Assembly: GCA_023461075.1 (NCBI GenBank)
Contig: JAEWNY010000122.1
Location: forward strand, 1-9,521
Reading direction: 5' to 3'
Length of the DNA: 9,521 bases
Origin: Pseudomonadota bacterium
GTDB taxonomy: Bacteria > Pseudomonadota > Gammaproteobacteria > Xanthomonadales > Xanthomonadaceae
This document shows positions 1 to 6,429 of the stretch, piece by piece; position 1 is the stretch's first letter; each line of letters starts with the position of its first letter. The notes below the pieces were generated by a model, which was not told the origin of the DNA, ran no database searches, and saw only the letters and a program-made list of their open reading frames with translations. The position numbers and the translations under genes were made by a program.

Positions 1-2202
1 CTGGAGCGCTACCTCGGCACCAAGTACGTCGGCCAGAAGCGCTTTTCGCTGGAAGGCGGCGATGCCCTGATCCCGGCGCTGGACGCGCTCATCCGCCACG
101 CCGGCAGCAATGGCGTCAAGGAAACCGTCATCGGCATGGCCCATCGCGGCCGCCTGAACGTGCTGGTCAACATCCTCGGCAAGCCGCCGCGCGCGTTGTT
201 CGACGAGTTCGAAGGCAAGTTCGAGCACCACCATGGCGATCGCGCGCATACCGGCGACGTCAAGTACCACATGGGTTTCTCCGCCGATGTCGCGACCCCA
301 GGCGGCCCGATGCATCTGGCCCTCGCCTTCAACCCCTCCCACCTCGAGATCGTCAATCCGGTGGTTGCCGGCAGCGTGCGCTCGCGCCAGCAGCGCCGCC
401 GCGATGCCGAACGCAAGCAGGTCATGCCGGTGCTCTTGCACGGCGATGCCGCCTTCGCCGGCCAGGGTGTGGGCATGGAACTGCTGCAGATGTCGCAGGC
501 ACGCGGCTTCGCGGTGGGCGGCACGGTGCACATCGTCATCAACAACCAAGTCGGTTTCACCACCAGCGACCGCCAGGACGCGCGTTCCACCCTGTACTGC
601 ACCGACGTCGCCAAAATGGTCGAGGCCCCGGTGCTGCATGTGAACGGCGACAACCCCGAAGCGGTGGTGTTCTGCACCAAACTCGCCTTCGACTTCCGCC
701 AGCGCTTCGGCAAGGACGTGGTCATTGATCTGGTCTGCTATCGCCGCAACGGCCATAACGAGGCTGACGAGCCGGCCGCCACCCAGCCGCTGATGTACCA
801 GAAGATCCGTTCGATGCCGACCACCCGCGAGCTCTACGGCAAGCAACTGGTGGCCGAGGGCCTGCTCTCGGATGACGACGTCAAGGCGATGGCCGATGCC
901 TACCGCGACCGGCTGGACGCCGGCGAGGTGACCGCCGATGTGGTCCAGGTCTCGCCCGACCCGCTGCTGCCGGACTGGGGCAAGCTGCTGAAAGGCAAGC
1001 TGGATGACGAAGTCTCGACCACGGTACCGATGGACAGGCTGGACCAGCTGGCGCGCGAGATCACCACGATCGACCAAGACATCACCCTGCACCCGCGCGT
1101 GGCCAAGATCTACGAGGATCGCCGCAAGATGGCCGCAGGCGAGTTGCCGGGCGACTGGGGCTTCGCCGAGAACCTGGCCTACGCCACCCTGCTCGACGAG
1201 GGCAACCGACTGCGCCTGGTCGGCCAGGACTGCGGCCGCGGCACCTTCTTTCATCGCCACGCCATCCTCCACGACCAGAAGAACGATGCGTACGTGTTGC
1301 CGCTGCGCAAGATCGCCAAGGACCCGCCGGATCTGGTGGTGATCGACTCGCTGCTCTCGGAGGAAGCGGTGATGGCGTTCGAGTACGGCTACTCCACCAC
1401 CGATCCCGACACGCTCGACATCTGGGAGGCCCAGTTCGGCGACTTCGCCAACGGCGCCCAGGTCGTCATCGACCAGTTCATCGCCTCCGGCGAGGCCAAG
1501 TGGGGCCGCCTGTGCGGGCTGACCCTGTTCCTCCCGCATGGCTACGAAGGCCAAGGACCGGAACACAGCTCCGCGCGCCTGGAGCGTTTCCTGCAACTGT
1601 GCGCGCTGGATAACATGCTGGTCTGCGTACCGACCACGCCGGCGCAGGCCTTCCACATGATCCGCCGCCAGTTGCGCATGACCACCCGCAAGCCGCTGGT
1701 GGTGATGACGCCCAAGTCGCTGCTGCGCCACAAGCTGGCGGTGAGCACGCTGGACGAGTTGGCGAACGGCCACTTCCAGCAGGTGATCGGCGATGCCAAC
1801 GCGGATGCCAAGGCAGTCAAGCGCGTCGTGTTGTGCTCGGGCAAGGTGTACTACGACCTGCTCGAGGACGCGGAGAAGCGCGGGCAGAAGGATGTCGCGA
1901 TCGTCCGCGTCGAACAGCTCTACCCGTTCCCGCGCGCGCTGCTCAAGGCGGAGGTTGCCAAGTACCCGCAGGCCAAGGATGTCGTCTGGTGCCAGGAAGA
2001 GCCGCAGAACCAAGGCGCCTGGTTCCAGATCCAGCACCACCTGCGCGCCTGCCTGGGTAGCAACCAGTCGCTGTCCTACGCCGGTCGCGGCCGCTCGCCC
2101 TCGCCGGCGGCGGGCCACTTCAACGACCACGTCGAAGAACAGAAGCAGTTGATCGCCGATGCGCTGGTCAACCCGCCCAACTTCGACCACGGCAACGACT
2201 AA
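1..2202 (+). CDS. sucA: 2-oxoglutarate dehydrogenase E1 component, 5'-truncated
   Basis: This is the thiamine-diphosphate-dependent E1 subunit. It decarboxylates 2-oxoglutarate and passes the succinyl group to the lipoyl arm of SucB in the cytoplasmic TCA-cycle complex. The frame is open from base 1, and 733 residues are visible before the TAA stop. The family is about 930-940 residues long, so roughly the first 200 are outside the window. An ATG at base 136 is internal and is not the start. Visible family motifs are LERYLG at the left edge, GMAHRGRLNVL (His48 of the visible part, matching E. coli His260), HGDAAFAGQGV (147-157), NNQVGFTTS (from 181), GRGTFFHRHA, EAQFGDFANGAQ, GYEGQGPEHSSAR and WCQEEPQNQGAW near the C-terminus. 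These resemble E. coli SucA over the whole visible length. One small deviation is GQDCGRGTF where E. coli has GEDSGRGTF. sucB follows 66 bp downstream on the same strand, and co-transcription is likely. I see no frameshift. Confidence 0.97.
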   Translation: MERYLGTKYVGQKRFSLEGGDALIPALDALIRHAGSNGVKETVIGMAHRGRLNVLVNILGKPPRALFDEFEGKFEHHHGDRAHTGDVKYHMGFSADVATPGGPMHLALAFNPSHLEIVNPVVAGSVRSRQQRRRDAERKQVMPVLLHGDAAFAGQGVGMELLQMSQARGFAVGGTVHIVINNQVGFTTSDRQDARSTLYCTDVAKMVEAPVLHVNGDNPEAVVFCTKLAFDFRQRFGKDVVIDLVCYRRNGHNEADEPAATQPLMYQKIRSMPTTRELYGKQLVAEGLLSDDDVKAMADAYRDRLDAGEVTADVVQVSPDPLLPDWGKLLKGKLDDEVSTTVPMDRLDQLAREITTIDQDITLHPRVAKIYEDRRKMAAGELPGDWGFAENLAYATLLDEGNRLRLVGQDCGRGTFFHRHAILHDQKNDAYVLPLRKIAKDPPDLVVIDSLLSEEAVMAFEYGYSTTDPDTLDIWEAQFGDFANGAQVVIDQFIASGEAKWGRLCGLTLFLPHGYEGQGPEHSSARLERFLQLCALDNMLVCVPTTPAQAFHMIRRQLRMTTRKPLVVMTPKSLLRHKLAVSTLDELANGHFQQVIGDANADAKAVKRVVLCSGKVYYDLLEDAEKRGQKDVAIVRVEQLYPFPRALLKAEVAKYPQAKDVVWCQEEPQNQGAWFQIQHHLRACLGSNQSLSYAGRGRSPSPAAGHFNDHVEEQKQLIADALVNPPNFDHGND

Positions 2203-2219
2203 GTATCATCTTCGCGGCG

Positions 2220-2231
2220 GCGCGTACGCGC
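2220..2231. repeat. 12-bp perfect palindrome in the sucA-sucB gap
   Basis: The sequence GCGCGTACGCGC equals its own reverse complement and lies 18 bases after the sucA stop and 37 bases before the sucB start. It has no loop and no following T run, so it is not an ordinary terminator. It could be a dimeric protein-binding site or a chance product of GC-rich sequence. The rest of the 66-bp gap shows no clear promoter. Confidence 0.4.
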
Positions 2232-2268
2232 ACCGCTCCATATCGAAACCACCGTTTGGACCCCTGAC

Positions 2269-3534
2269 ATGGCCACCGAAATCAAAGTCCCGGTTCTGCC
2301 CGAATCCGTCTCCGACGCCACCATCGCCAGCTGGCACAAGAAGGTCGGCGATGCCGTCAGCCGCGACGAGAACCTGGTCGACCTGGAGACCGACAAGGTC
2401 GTGCTGGAAGTTCCCTCGCCCGCCGATGGCGTGCTGAAGGAGATCAAGTTCGATACCGGCGCGACCGTGAACAGCCAGCAGGTGATCGCGGTGATCGAGG
2501 AAGGCGCGGCTGCCGAGGCGCCCAAGTCCGACGACAAGGGTGCCACCAAGAGTGACGCCAAGGCCGAGGCACCCGCCGCCGGCGCGCAGGAAGTTCAGCC
2601 CAAGGCCGAGGCCGCCAAGGAACAGGCCAAGGCGCCCTCCTCGACCACGCCCAAGCCCGCCTCGGGTGGCGCAACGGGTGACACCTCGCAGCTGCCGCCG
2701 GGCGCCGCCTTCACCGCCAAGAAGGAAGGCATCGATCCCTCGCAGGTGGAAGGCACCGGCCGCCGCGGCGCGGTGACCAAGGAAGACCTGGTCAATTACG
2801 CCAGCGGCAAGACCGCGGGCGTGGCGGGCGGCTCGCGTCCGGAAGAGCGCGTGCCGATGACCCGCATCCGCAAGACCATTGCCAAGCGACTGATGGAATC
2901 GAAGGAATCCATCGCCATGCTGACCTCGTTCAACGAGGTCAACCTGGGCAAGGTGATGGCGATGCGCAAGGAGCTGGGCGAGCAGTTCGAGAAGGAAAAC
3001 GGCATCAAGCTGGGCTTCATGAGCTTTTTCGCCAAGGCCGCCGCCAACGCGCTGCAGAAGTATCCGGTGGTCAACGCCTCGGTCGATGGCGACGACATCA
3101 TCTACCACGGCTATGCGGACATCTCCGTGGCGATTTCCACCGACCGCGGCCTGGTCACGCCGGTGCTGCGCAACGTCGAGCGCATGGATTTCGCCGACGT
3201 TGAGAAGGGCATCGCCGGTTACGCCAAGGCGGCACGCGAAGGCGGCCTCAAGCTCGAGGACCTGCAGGGCGGCACCTTCACCATCACCAATGGCGGCACC
3301 TTCGGCTCGCTGTTCTCCACGCCGATCGTCAACCCGCCGCAGTCGGCCATCCTTGGCATGCACGCGATCAAGGAGCGCGCGATCGTCGAAAACGGCCAGG
3401 TCGTCGCCGCGCCGATGATGTATATCGCGCTCAGCTACGACCACCGCATCATCGACGGCAAGGACGCGGTGCTGTTCCTGGTCGACATCAAGAACCAGCT
3501 GGAAAACCCGCATCGCATGCTGCTGGGGATGTAA
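2269..3534 (+). CDS. sucB: dihydrolipoamide succinyltransferase, E2 of the 2-oxoglutarate dehydrogenase complex
   Basis: This is the 421-residue E2 core subunit. It moves the succinyl group from its own lipoyl arm to CoA. Domains in order: an N-terminal lipoyl domain (about 2-77) with the lipoylated lysine at Lys43 in ETDKVVLEV; a mobile linker rich in Ala, Pro, Lys and Glu (about 79-140); a peripheral-subunit-binding domain (about 141-180) ending in GTGRRGAVTKEDL; and the acyltransferase domain (about 195-421). The acyltransferase domain carries the catalytic motif DHRIIDG, with His392 and Asp396. Length is close to the family norm (E. coli 405). The ATG start at 2269 gives the expected N-terminus. 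Its ribosome-binding site is weak (TGGA at 2257-2260), so translation may rely on sucA. The first helix of the binding domain is unusual (LPPGAAFTAKKEG instead of an SPAVRRL-type start). A GC hairpin with a T run follows 14 bases after the stop. Confidence 0.97.
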   Translation: MATEIKVPVLPESVSDATIASWHKKVGDAVSRDENLVDLETDKVVLEVPSPADGVLKEIKFDTGATVNSQQVIAVIEEGAAAEAPKSDDKGATKSDAKAEAPAAGAQEVQPKAEAAKEQAKAPSSTTPKPASGGATGDTSQLPPGAAFTAKKEGIDPSQVEGTGRRGAVTKEDLVNYASGKTAGVAGGSRPEERVPMTRIRKTIAKRLMESKESIAMLTSFNEVNLGKVMAMRKELGEQFEKENGIKLGFMSFFAKAAANALQKYPVVNASVDGDDIIYHGYADISVAISTDRGLVTPVLRNVERMDFADVEKGIAGYAKAAREGGLKLEDLQGGTFTITNGGTFGSLFSTPIVNPPQSAILGMHAIKERAIVENGQVVAAPMMYIALSYDHRIIDGKDAVLFLVDIKNQLENPHRMLLGM

Positions 3535-3548
3535 TCCGATGACGAATG

Positions 3549-3570
3549 GCCCCGCGCTCGCGGGGCTTTT
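3549..3570 (+). terminator. intrinsic terminator or attenuator between sucB and lpdA
   Basis: GCCCCGCG and CGCGGGGC (3549-3556 and 3559-3566) are exact inverted repeats around CT. In practice this is a 7-bp GC stem with a GCTC loop. TTTT at 3567-3570 follows directly, then CGCTT. It begins 14 bases after the sucB stop and ends 30 bases before the lpdA start. The short T run suggests partial rather than complete termination. No clear promoter is visible between it and lpdA, so lpdA may depend on read-through. Confidence 0.75.
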
Positions 3571-3587
3571 CGCTTGAAGCAATCCAT

Positions 3588-3593
3588 AGGAAG
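3588..3593 (+). promoter_or_regulatory. ribosome-binding site that fixes the lpdA start
   Basis: AGGAAG lies 7 bases before the ATG at 3601. The same frame can be read upstream from a TTG at 3574, but that codon is only a few bases after the terminator, and the extra nine residues would include the ribosome-binding site. The ATG at 3601 is therefore the start. Confidence 0.8.
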
Positions 3594-3600
3594 TTTCGAA

Positions 3601-5031
3601 ATGGCAGAACAACAGCAATTCGACGTCGTCGTGATCGGCGGCGGCCCCGCCGGCTACCACGCCGCGATCCGCGCCGCGCAGCTCGGCCTCAAGACCGCCT
3701 GCGTCGATGCCGCGCTCGGCAAGGACGGCCAGCCGGCGCTCGGCGGCACCTGCCTGCGCGTGGGTTGCATCCCGTCCAAGGCGATGCTCGATTCCAGCCG
3801 CCAGTTCTGGAACATGGGCCACCTCTTCGACCAGCACGGCATCAGCTTCGACAACGCCAAGGTGGACGTCGGCACCATGATCGGCCGCAAGGACAAGATC
3901 GTGAAGCAGTTCACCGGCGGCATCGCGGCGCTGTTCAAGGCCAACAAGGTGGCGTCGTTCTCCGGCTTCGGTGAGTTGAGTCCCGGCAACATCGTCAAGG
4001 TGAAGCAGCACGACGGCAGCACGGTCGAGCTGAAGGGCACCAACGTCATTCTCGCTGCCGGTTCGGATTCGATCGAGCTGCCGTTCGCGAAATTCGGCGA
4101 GCACATCGTCGACAACGTCGGCGCACTGGATTTCGAGGCCGTGCCGAAGTCGCTCGGCGTGATCGGCGCCGGCGTGATCGGGCTGGAGCTGGGCAGCGTG
4201 TGGAACCGCCTCGGCGCCAAGGTCACCGTGCTCGAAGGCCTGCCGGACTTCCTCGCCGCCGCCGACAAGGAAGTGTCCAAGGTCGCCGCGCGCGAATTCA
4301 AGAAACAGGGCCTCGACATCCGGCTCGGCTGCAAGGTGTCCGGCACCGAGGTGAAGAAGGACGGCGTGCACGTCAGCTACACCGACGACAAGGGCGATGC
4401 GCAGGAAATCGTGGTCGAGAAGCTGCTGGTGTCGGTGGGCCGCCGCGCCGCGAGCAAGGGCCTGTTGGCCGAAGGCACCGGCGTCAAGGTCAACGAGCGT
4501 GGCCAGATCATCGTTGACGAACACTGCCACACCGGCGTCGATGGCGTCTGGGCGGTGGGCGATTGCGTGCGCGGCCCGATGCTGGCGCACAAGGGCTTCG
4601 AGGAAGGCATCGCCGTCGCAGAACTCATCGCCGGCCTGCCCGGCCACGTCAACTACGACACCATCCCGTGGGTGATCTACACCGAGCCGGAAATCGCCTG
4701 GGTCGGCAAGACCGAGGAGCAGCTCAAGGCCGACGGCATCGCCTACAAGGCCGGCAGCTTTCCGTTCGCGGCGGTCGGTCGCGCGGTGGCGATGGCCGAG
4801 CCGATCGGCTTCGTCAAGGTGCTGGCCGATGCAGAAACCGATCGCATCCTCGGCATGCATCTGGTCGGCCCGAACGTGTCCGAGCTGGTGCACGAGGGCG
4901 TGATCTCGATGGAGTTCAAGGGCAGCGCCGACGACCTCGCACGCATCTGCCACGCGCATCCGAGCCTGTCCGAAGCCGTACACGACGCGGCGATGGCGGT
5001 GGACAAGCGCGCCATCCACAAGGCCAACTGA
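3601..5031 (+). CDS. lpdA: dihydrolipoyl dehydrogenase (E3)
   Basis: This 476-residue flavoprotein re-oxidises the dihydrolipoyl group of E2 and passes electrons through FAD to NAD+. It belongs to the class-I pyridine nucleotide disulfide oxidoreductases. Visible features: the FAD-binding GGGPAGYHAA (13-22); the redox-active disulfide Cys51/Cys56 in GGTCLRVGCIPSKA; the NAD-binding GAGVIGLELG; a second FAD segment GDCVRGPMLAH; and the C-terminal HAHPSLSE, in which His453 and Glu458 form the catalytic pair that acts with the partner subunit. Length matches the family. The Asn usually found between the cysteines (CLNVGC) is Arg53 here, and Cys replaces the more common Val in GDxVRG. The gene sits behind sucB with the 3549-3570 hairpin between them. 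Because E3 also serves pyruvate dehydrogenase and the glycine cleavage system, separate control is reasonable. A 12-bp gap leads to the next gene. Confidence 0.97.
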   Translation: MAEQQQFDVVVIGGGPAGYHAAIRAAQLGLKTACVDAALGKDGQPALGGTCLRVGCIPSKAMLDSSRQFWNMGHLFDQHGISFDNAKVDVGTMIGRKDKIVKQFTGGIAALFKANKVASFSGFGELSPGNIVKVKQHDGSTVELKGTNVILAAGSDSIELPFAKFGEHIVDNVGALDFEAVPKSLGVIGAGVIGLELGSVWNRLGAKVTVLEGLPDFLAAADKEVSKVAAREFKKQGLDIRLGCKVSGTEVKKDGVHVSYTDDKGDAQEIVVEKLLVSVGRRAASKGLLAEGTGVKVNERGQIIVDEHCHTGVDGVWAVGDCVRGPMLAHKGFEEGIAVAELIAGLPGHVNYDTIPWVIYTEPEIAWVGKTEEQLKADGIAYKAGSFPFAAVGRAVAMAEPIGFVKVLADAETDRILGMHLVGPNVSELVHEGVISMEFKGSADDLARICHAHPSLSEAVHDAAMAVDKRAIHKAN

Positions 5032-5043
5032 GAGTTCATCGGC

Positions 5044-5382
5044 ATGGCACTCCCTGAAAATGATTTCACGCAGCTCAAAGACATGCAGGTGGCTTGTACG
5101 CAGGTCGAGGCCGACGCCCGCAAATTGCGTGAAATGGTCGCCGCCGTGGAATCCATTCGCGCCCGCTATCAAAGTCTGTCTGCGTCCTACCAAGCCGACT
5201 GGCAGCGATTGGCCGACGACGAAAAGCTGTCGCCGTCCCAGCGTCAGCAGGAGGAACTCGACAGCATGGTGGCCGAAGGCGGCTATTCGGTACTCGGCCA
5301 GGACACGATCTGGAATGCACTGGAGGACGTGCGGTCCGAGATCGGAGCGTTGCAGAAGGCGTTGGCCATTCCGCTCGACTGA
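5044..5382 (+). CDS. small soluble protein, DUF4298-like
   Basis: A 112-residue acidic protein with no signal peptide and no membrane segment. Residues 8-45 read as a long amphipathic helix, possibly a coiled coil (runs such as VEADARKLREMVAAVES). The second half holds an acidic DWQRLADDEKLS segment and the motif YSVLGQDTIWNALEDVRSE. The YQADW...L.DDE...VLGQDTIWNALED pattern recalls the short DUF4298 family, where a tryptophan/aspartate segment precedes a VLSEDAIYNLLED-like end. I make this link from memory and hold it at moderate confidence. The function is unknown. The ATG lies 12 bases after the lpdA stop, and a GAGAG stretch overlapping that stop may serve as a weak ribosome-binding site. 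Codon use looks like that of its neighbours. Coupling to lpdA transcription is likely, but nothing in the protein links it to the dehydrogenase complex. Confidence 0.8.
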   Translation: MALPENDFTQLKDMQVACTQVEADARKLREMVAAVESIRARYQSLSASYQADWQRLADDEKLSPSQRQQEELDSMVAEGGYSVLGQDTIWNALEDVRSEIGALQKALAIPLD

Positions 5383-5394
5383 CGGAATGGTCGT

Positions 5395-5739
5395 TTGAAC
5401 CTGCAATTCTGGATCAAGGTCGCGATCACCGTGGCACTGGTGCTGACGGCCTCGATGCTGTCGAAGAAGCCCGGCCCGCTGGGCGCTTTGGTCGCGTCGC
5501 TTCCGGTCACCTCGCTGCTGGTGCTGGCCTGGCTCTACCTCGAACAACACGATGCCAAGCGCGTCGCCGACATGAGCATGGAGATCTTCTGGTTCGTGCT
5601 CGGCAGTCTCGCGTTCTTCCCGGTGCTGTCGTTGTCGATCAAGGCGGGGTGGAACCCGTGGCTGTGTTTCCTGCTGGCCGGCCTCGCTGCGTTCACCGGA
5701 ATGAGCGCGGTGCAGTGGCTCATCACGCTGCGGCAGTGA
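5395..5739 (+). CDS. DUF3147 family inner-membrane protein
   Basis: A 114-residue hydrophobic protein with four predicted membrane helices, at about residues 7-22, 31-49, 64-82 and 89-110. The segment LVASLPVTSLLVLAWLYLE, the charged loop HDAKRVADMS and the following IFWFVLGSLAFF fit the DUF3147 family, whose function is unknown. Length is typical of the family (about 110-120). I chose the TTG at 5395 as the start because it is the only in-frame initiator that keeps the first helix intact. GGA at 5384-5386 lies 8 bases before it. The nearby ATG at 5387 is in another frame and reaches a stop after three codons. The gap to the preceding gene is 12 bp, so the two are probably one transcript with lpdA. 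The gene ends 81 bp before the next start. Confidence 0.88.
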   Translation: MNLQFWIKVAITVALVLTASMLSKKPGPLGALVASLPVTSLLVLAWLYLEQHDAKRVADMSMEIFWFVLGSLAFFPVLSLSIKAGWNPWLCFLLAGLAAFTGMSAVQWLITLRQ

Positions 5740-5805
5740 GCGATGCGCCTGAGAGCGGCGATGGCAGAATGACGCGATGAGAACGGTCCGCGTCTCGCGC
5801 CTCCC

Positions 5806-5819
5806 CTGCAGGTCTGCAG
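5806..5819 (+). promoter_or_regulatory. paired CTGCAG sites around the LOG-gene ribosome-binding site
   Basis: CTGCAG occurs at 5806-5811 and again at 5814-5819, immediately before the ATG at 5821. In RNA the outer CTGC and GCAG can form a 4-bp stem with AGGTCT in the loop. This would present AGG (5810-5812), the only visible Shine-Dalgarno-like sequence, 8 bases from the start. The stem is too short to be a convincing switch. The remaining 65 bases of this gap show no clear promoter. Confidence 0.3.
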
Positions 5820-5820
5820 C

Positions 5821-6429
5821 ATGAAATCGATCTGCGTCTATTGCGGCTCCAATGCCGGCGCGAAACCCGCCTACACCGCGGCCGCGCGCGTACTCGGAAG
5901 CCGCATCGCGCACCAAGGGCTCGCATTGGTCTACGGCGGCGGCAACGTCGGGCTGATGGGCCATGTCGCCGATGCCGCCCTCGATGCAGGTGGCCAGGTC
6001 ATCGGCGTCATCCCGCAACAGCTGGTGGATTGGGAAGTCGCGCATCGCGGGGTCAGCGAGCTGCTAGTGGTGGATTCGATGCATGTGCGCAAGCAGCGAA
6101 TGTTCGAGCTGGCCGATGCCTTCGTCGCTCTGCCCGGTGGCTTCGGCACGTTGGATGAAATGTTCGAGATGCTGACCTGGCGGCAACTCGGGCTGGGGCG
6201 CAAGCCCTGCGCTTTCCTCGATGTCGATGGTTTCTGGCAGCCGCTCATCGCGATGATGGATACGATGGTGCGCGAGCGCTTCCTGCACCATGACCAGCGC
6301 AACGACCTCTGGCACGGCGAGGATGTCGATGCGCTTTTCGACTGGTTGCACGCCTACCAGCCGGCGCAGGCCGACAAATGGCTGGACGAGAAACGCCGCA
6401 GCCAACTCAAGTCCGTGGAGGACGCATGA
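5821..6429 (+). CDS. LOG family (TIGR00730-type) nucleoside 5'-monophosphate phosphoribohydrolase
   Basis: A 202-residue cytoplasmic protein of the LOG family. Members cleave the N-glycosidic bond of purine nucleoside 5'-monophosphates, releasing base and ribose 5-phosphate. In plants and some bacteria the substrate is a cytokinin riboside phosphate. Visible signatures are an N-terminal SICVYCGSNAG Rossmann strand and loop, YGGG (38-41), SMHVRKQRMFE (MHxRK, residues 87-91) and the family hallmark PGGFGTLDE (105-113). Arg90, Lys91 and Glu113 are in the places expected for the active site. The length is normal for the short LOG class. The true substrate cannot be read from sequence: it may be AMP-like housekeeping turnover rather than hormone production. 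The gene ends in an ATGA overlap with the oxidoreductase gene behind it. Confidence 0.93.
   Translation: MKSICVYCGSNAGAKPAYTAAARVLGSRIAHQGLALVYGGGNVGLMGHVADAALDAGGQVIGVIPQQLVDWEVAHRGVSELLVVDSMHVRKQRMFELADAFVALPGGFGTLDEMFEMLTWRQLGLGRKPCAFLDVDGFWQPLIAMMDTMVRERFLHHDQRNDLWHGEDVDALFDWLHAYQPAQADKWLDEKRRSQLKSVEDA

Noticed and set aside
3574..3600. TTG at 3574 as the lpdA start
   Set aside because: It would place the ribosome-binding site AGGAAG inside the coding sequence and begin 4 bases after the terminator T run. ATG 3601 has the correct spacing and gives the family N-terminus.
5740..5820. Promoter upstream of the LOG gene
   Set aside because: CAGAAT at 5765-5770 is a poor -10 match, and no -35 is found at a 16-18 base distance.
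2206..6045. 1279-codon minus-strand open frame as a real gene
   Set aside because: It pairs codon for codon with five well-identified plus-strand genes, has no recognisable domain and is rich in His, Asp, Arg and Gly, as expected from the complement of GC-rich codons. It is open simply because TTA, CTA and TCA are rare in this genome.
6378..6425. TTG-initiated, 16-residue longer YhdH
   Set aside because: The extension lies within the LOG gene, while GGAGG directly precedes ATG 6426.
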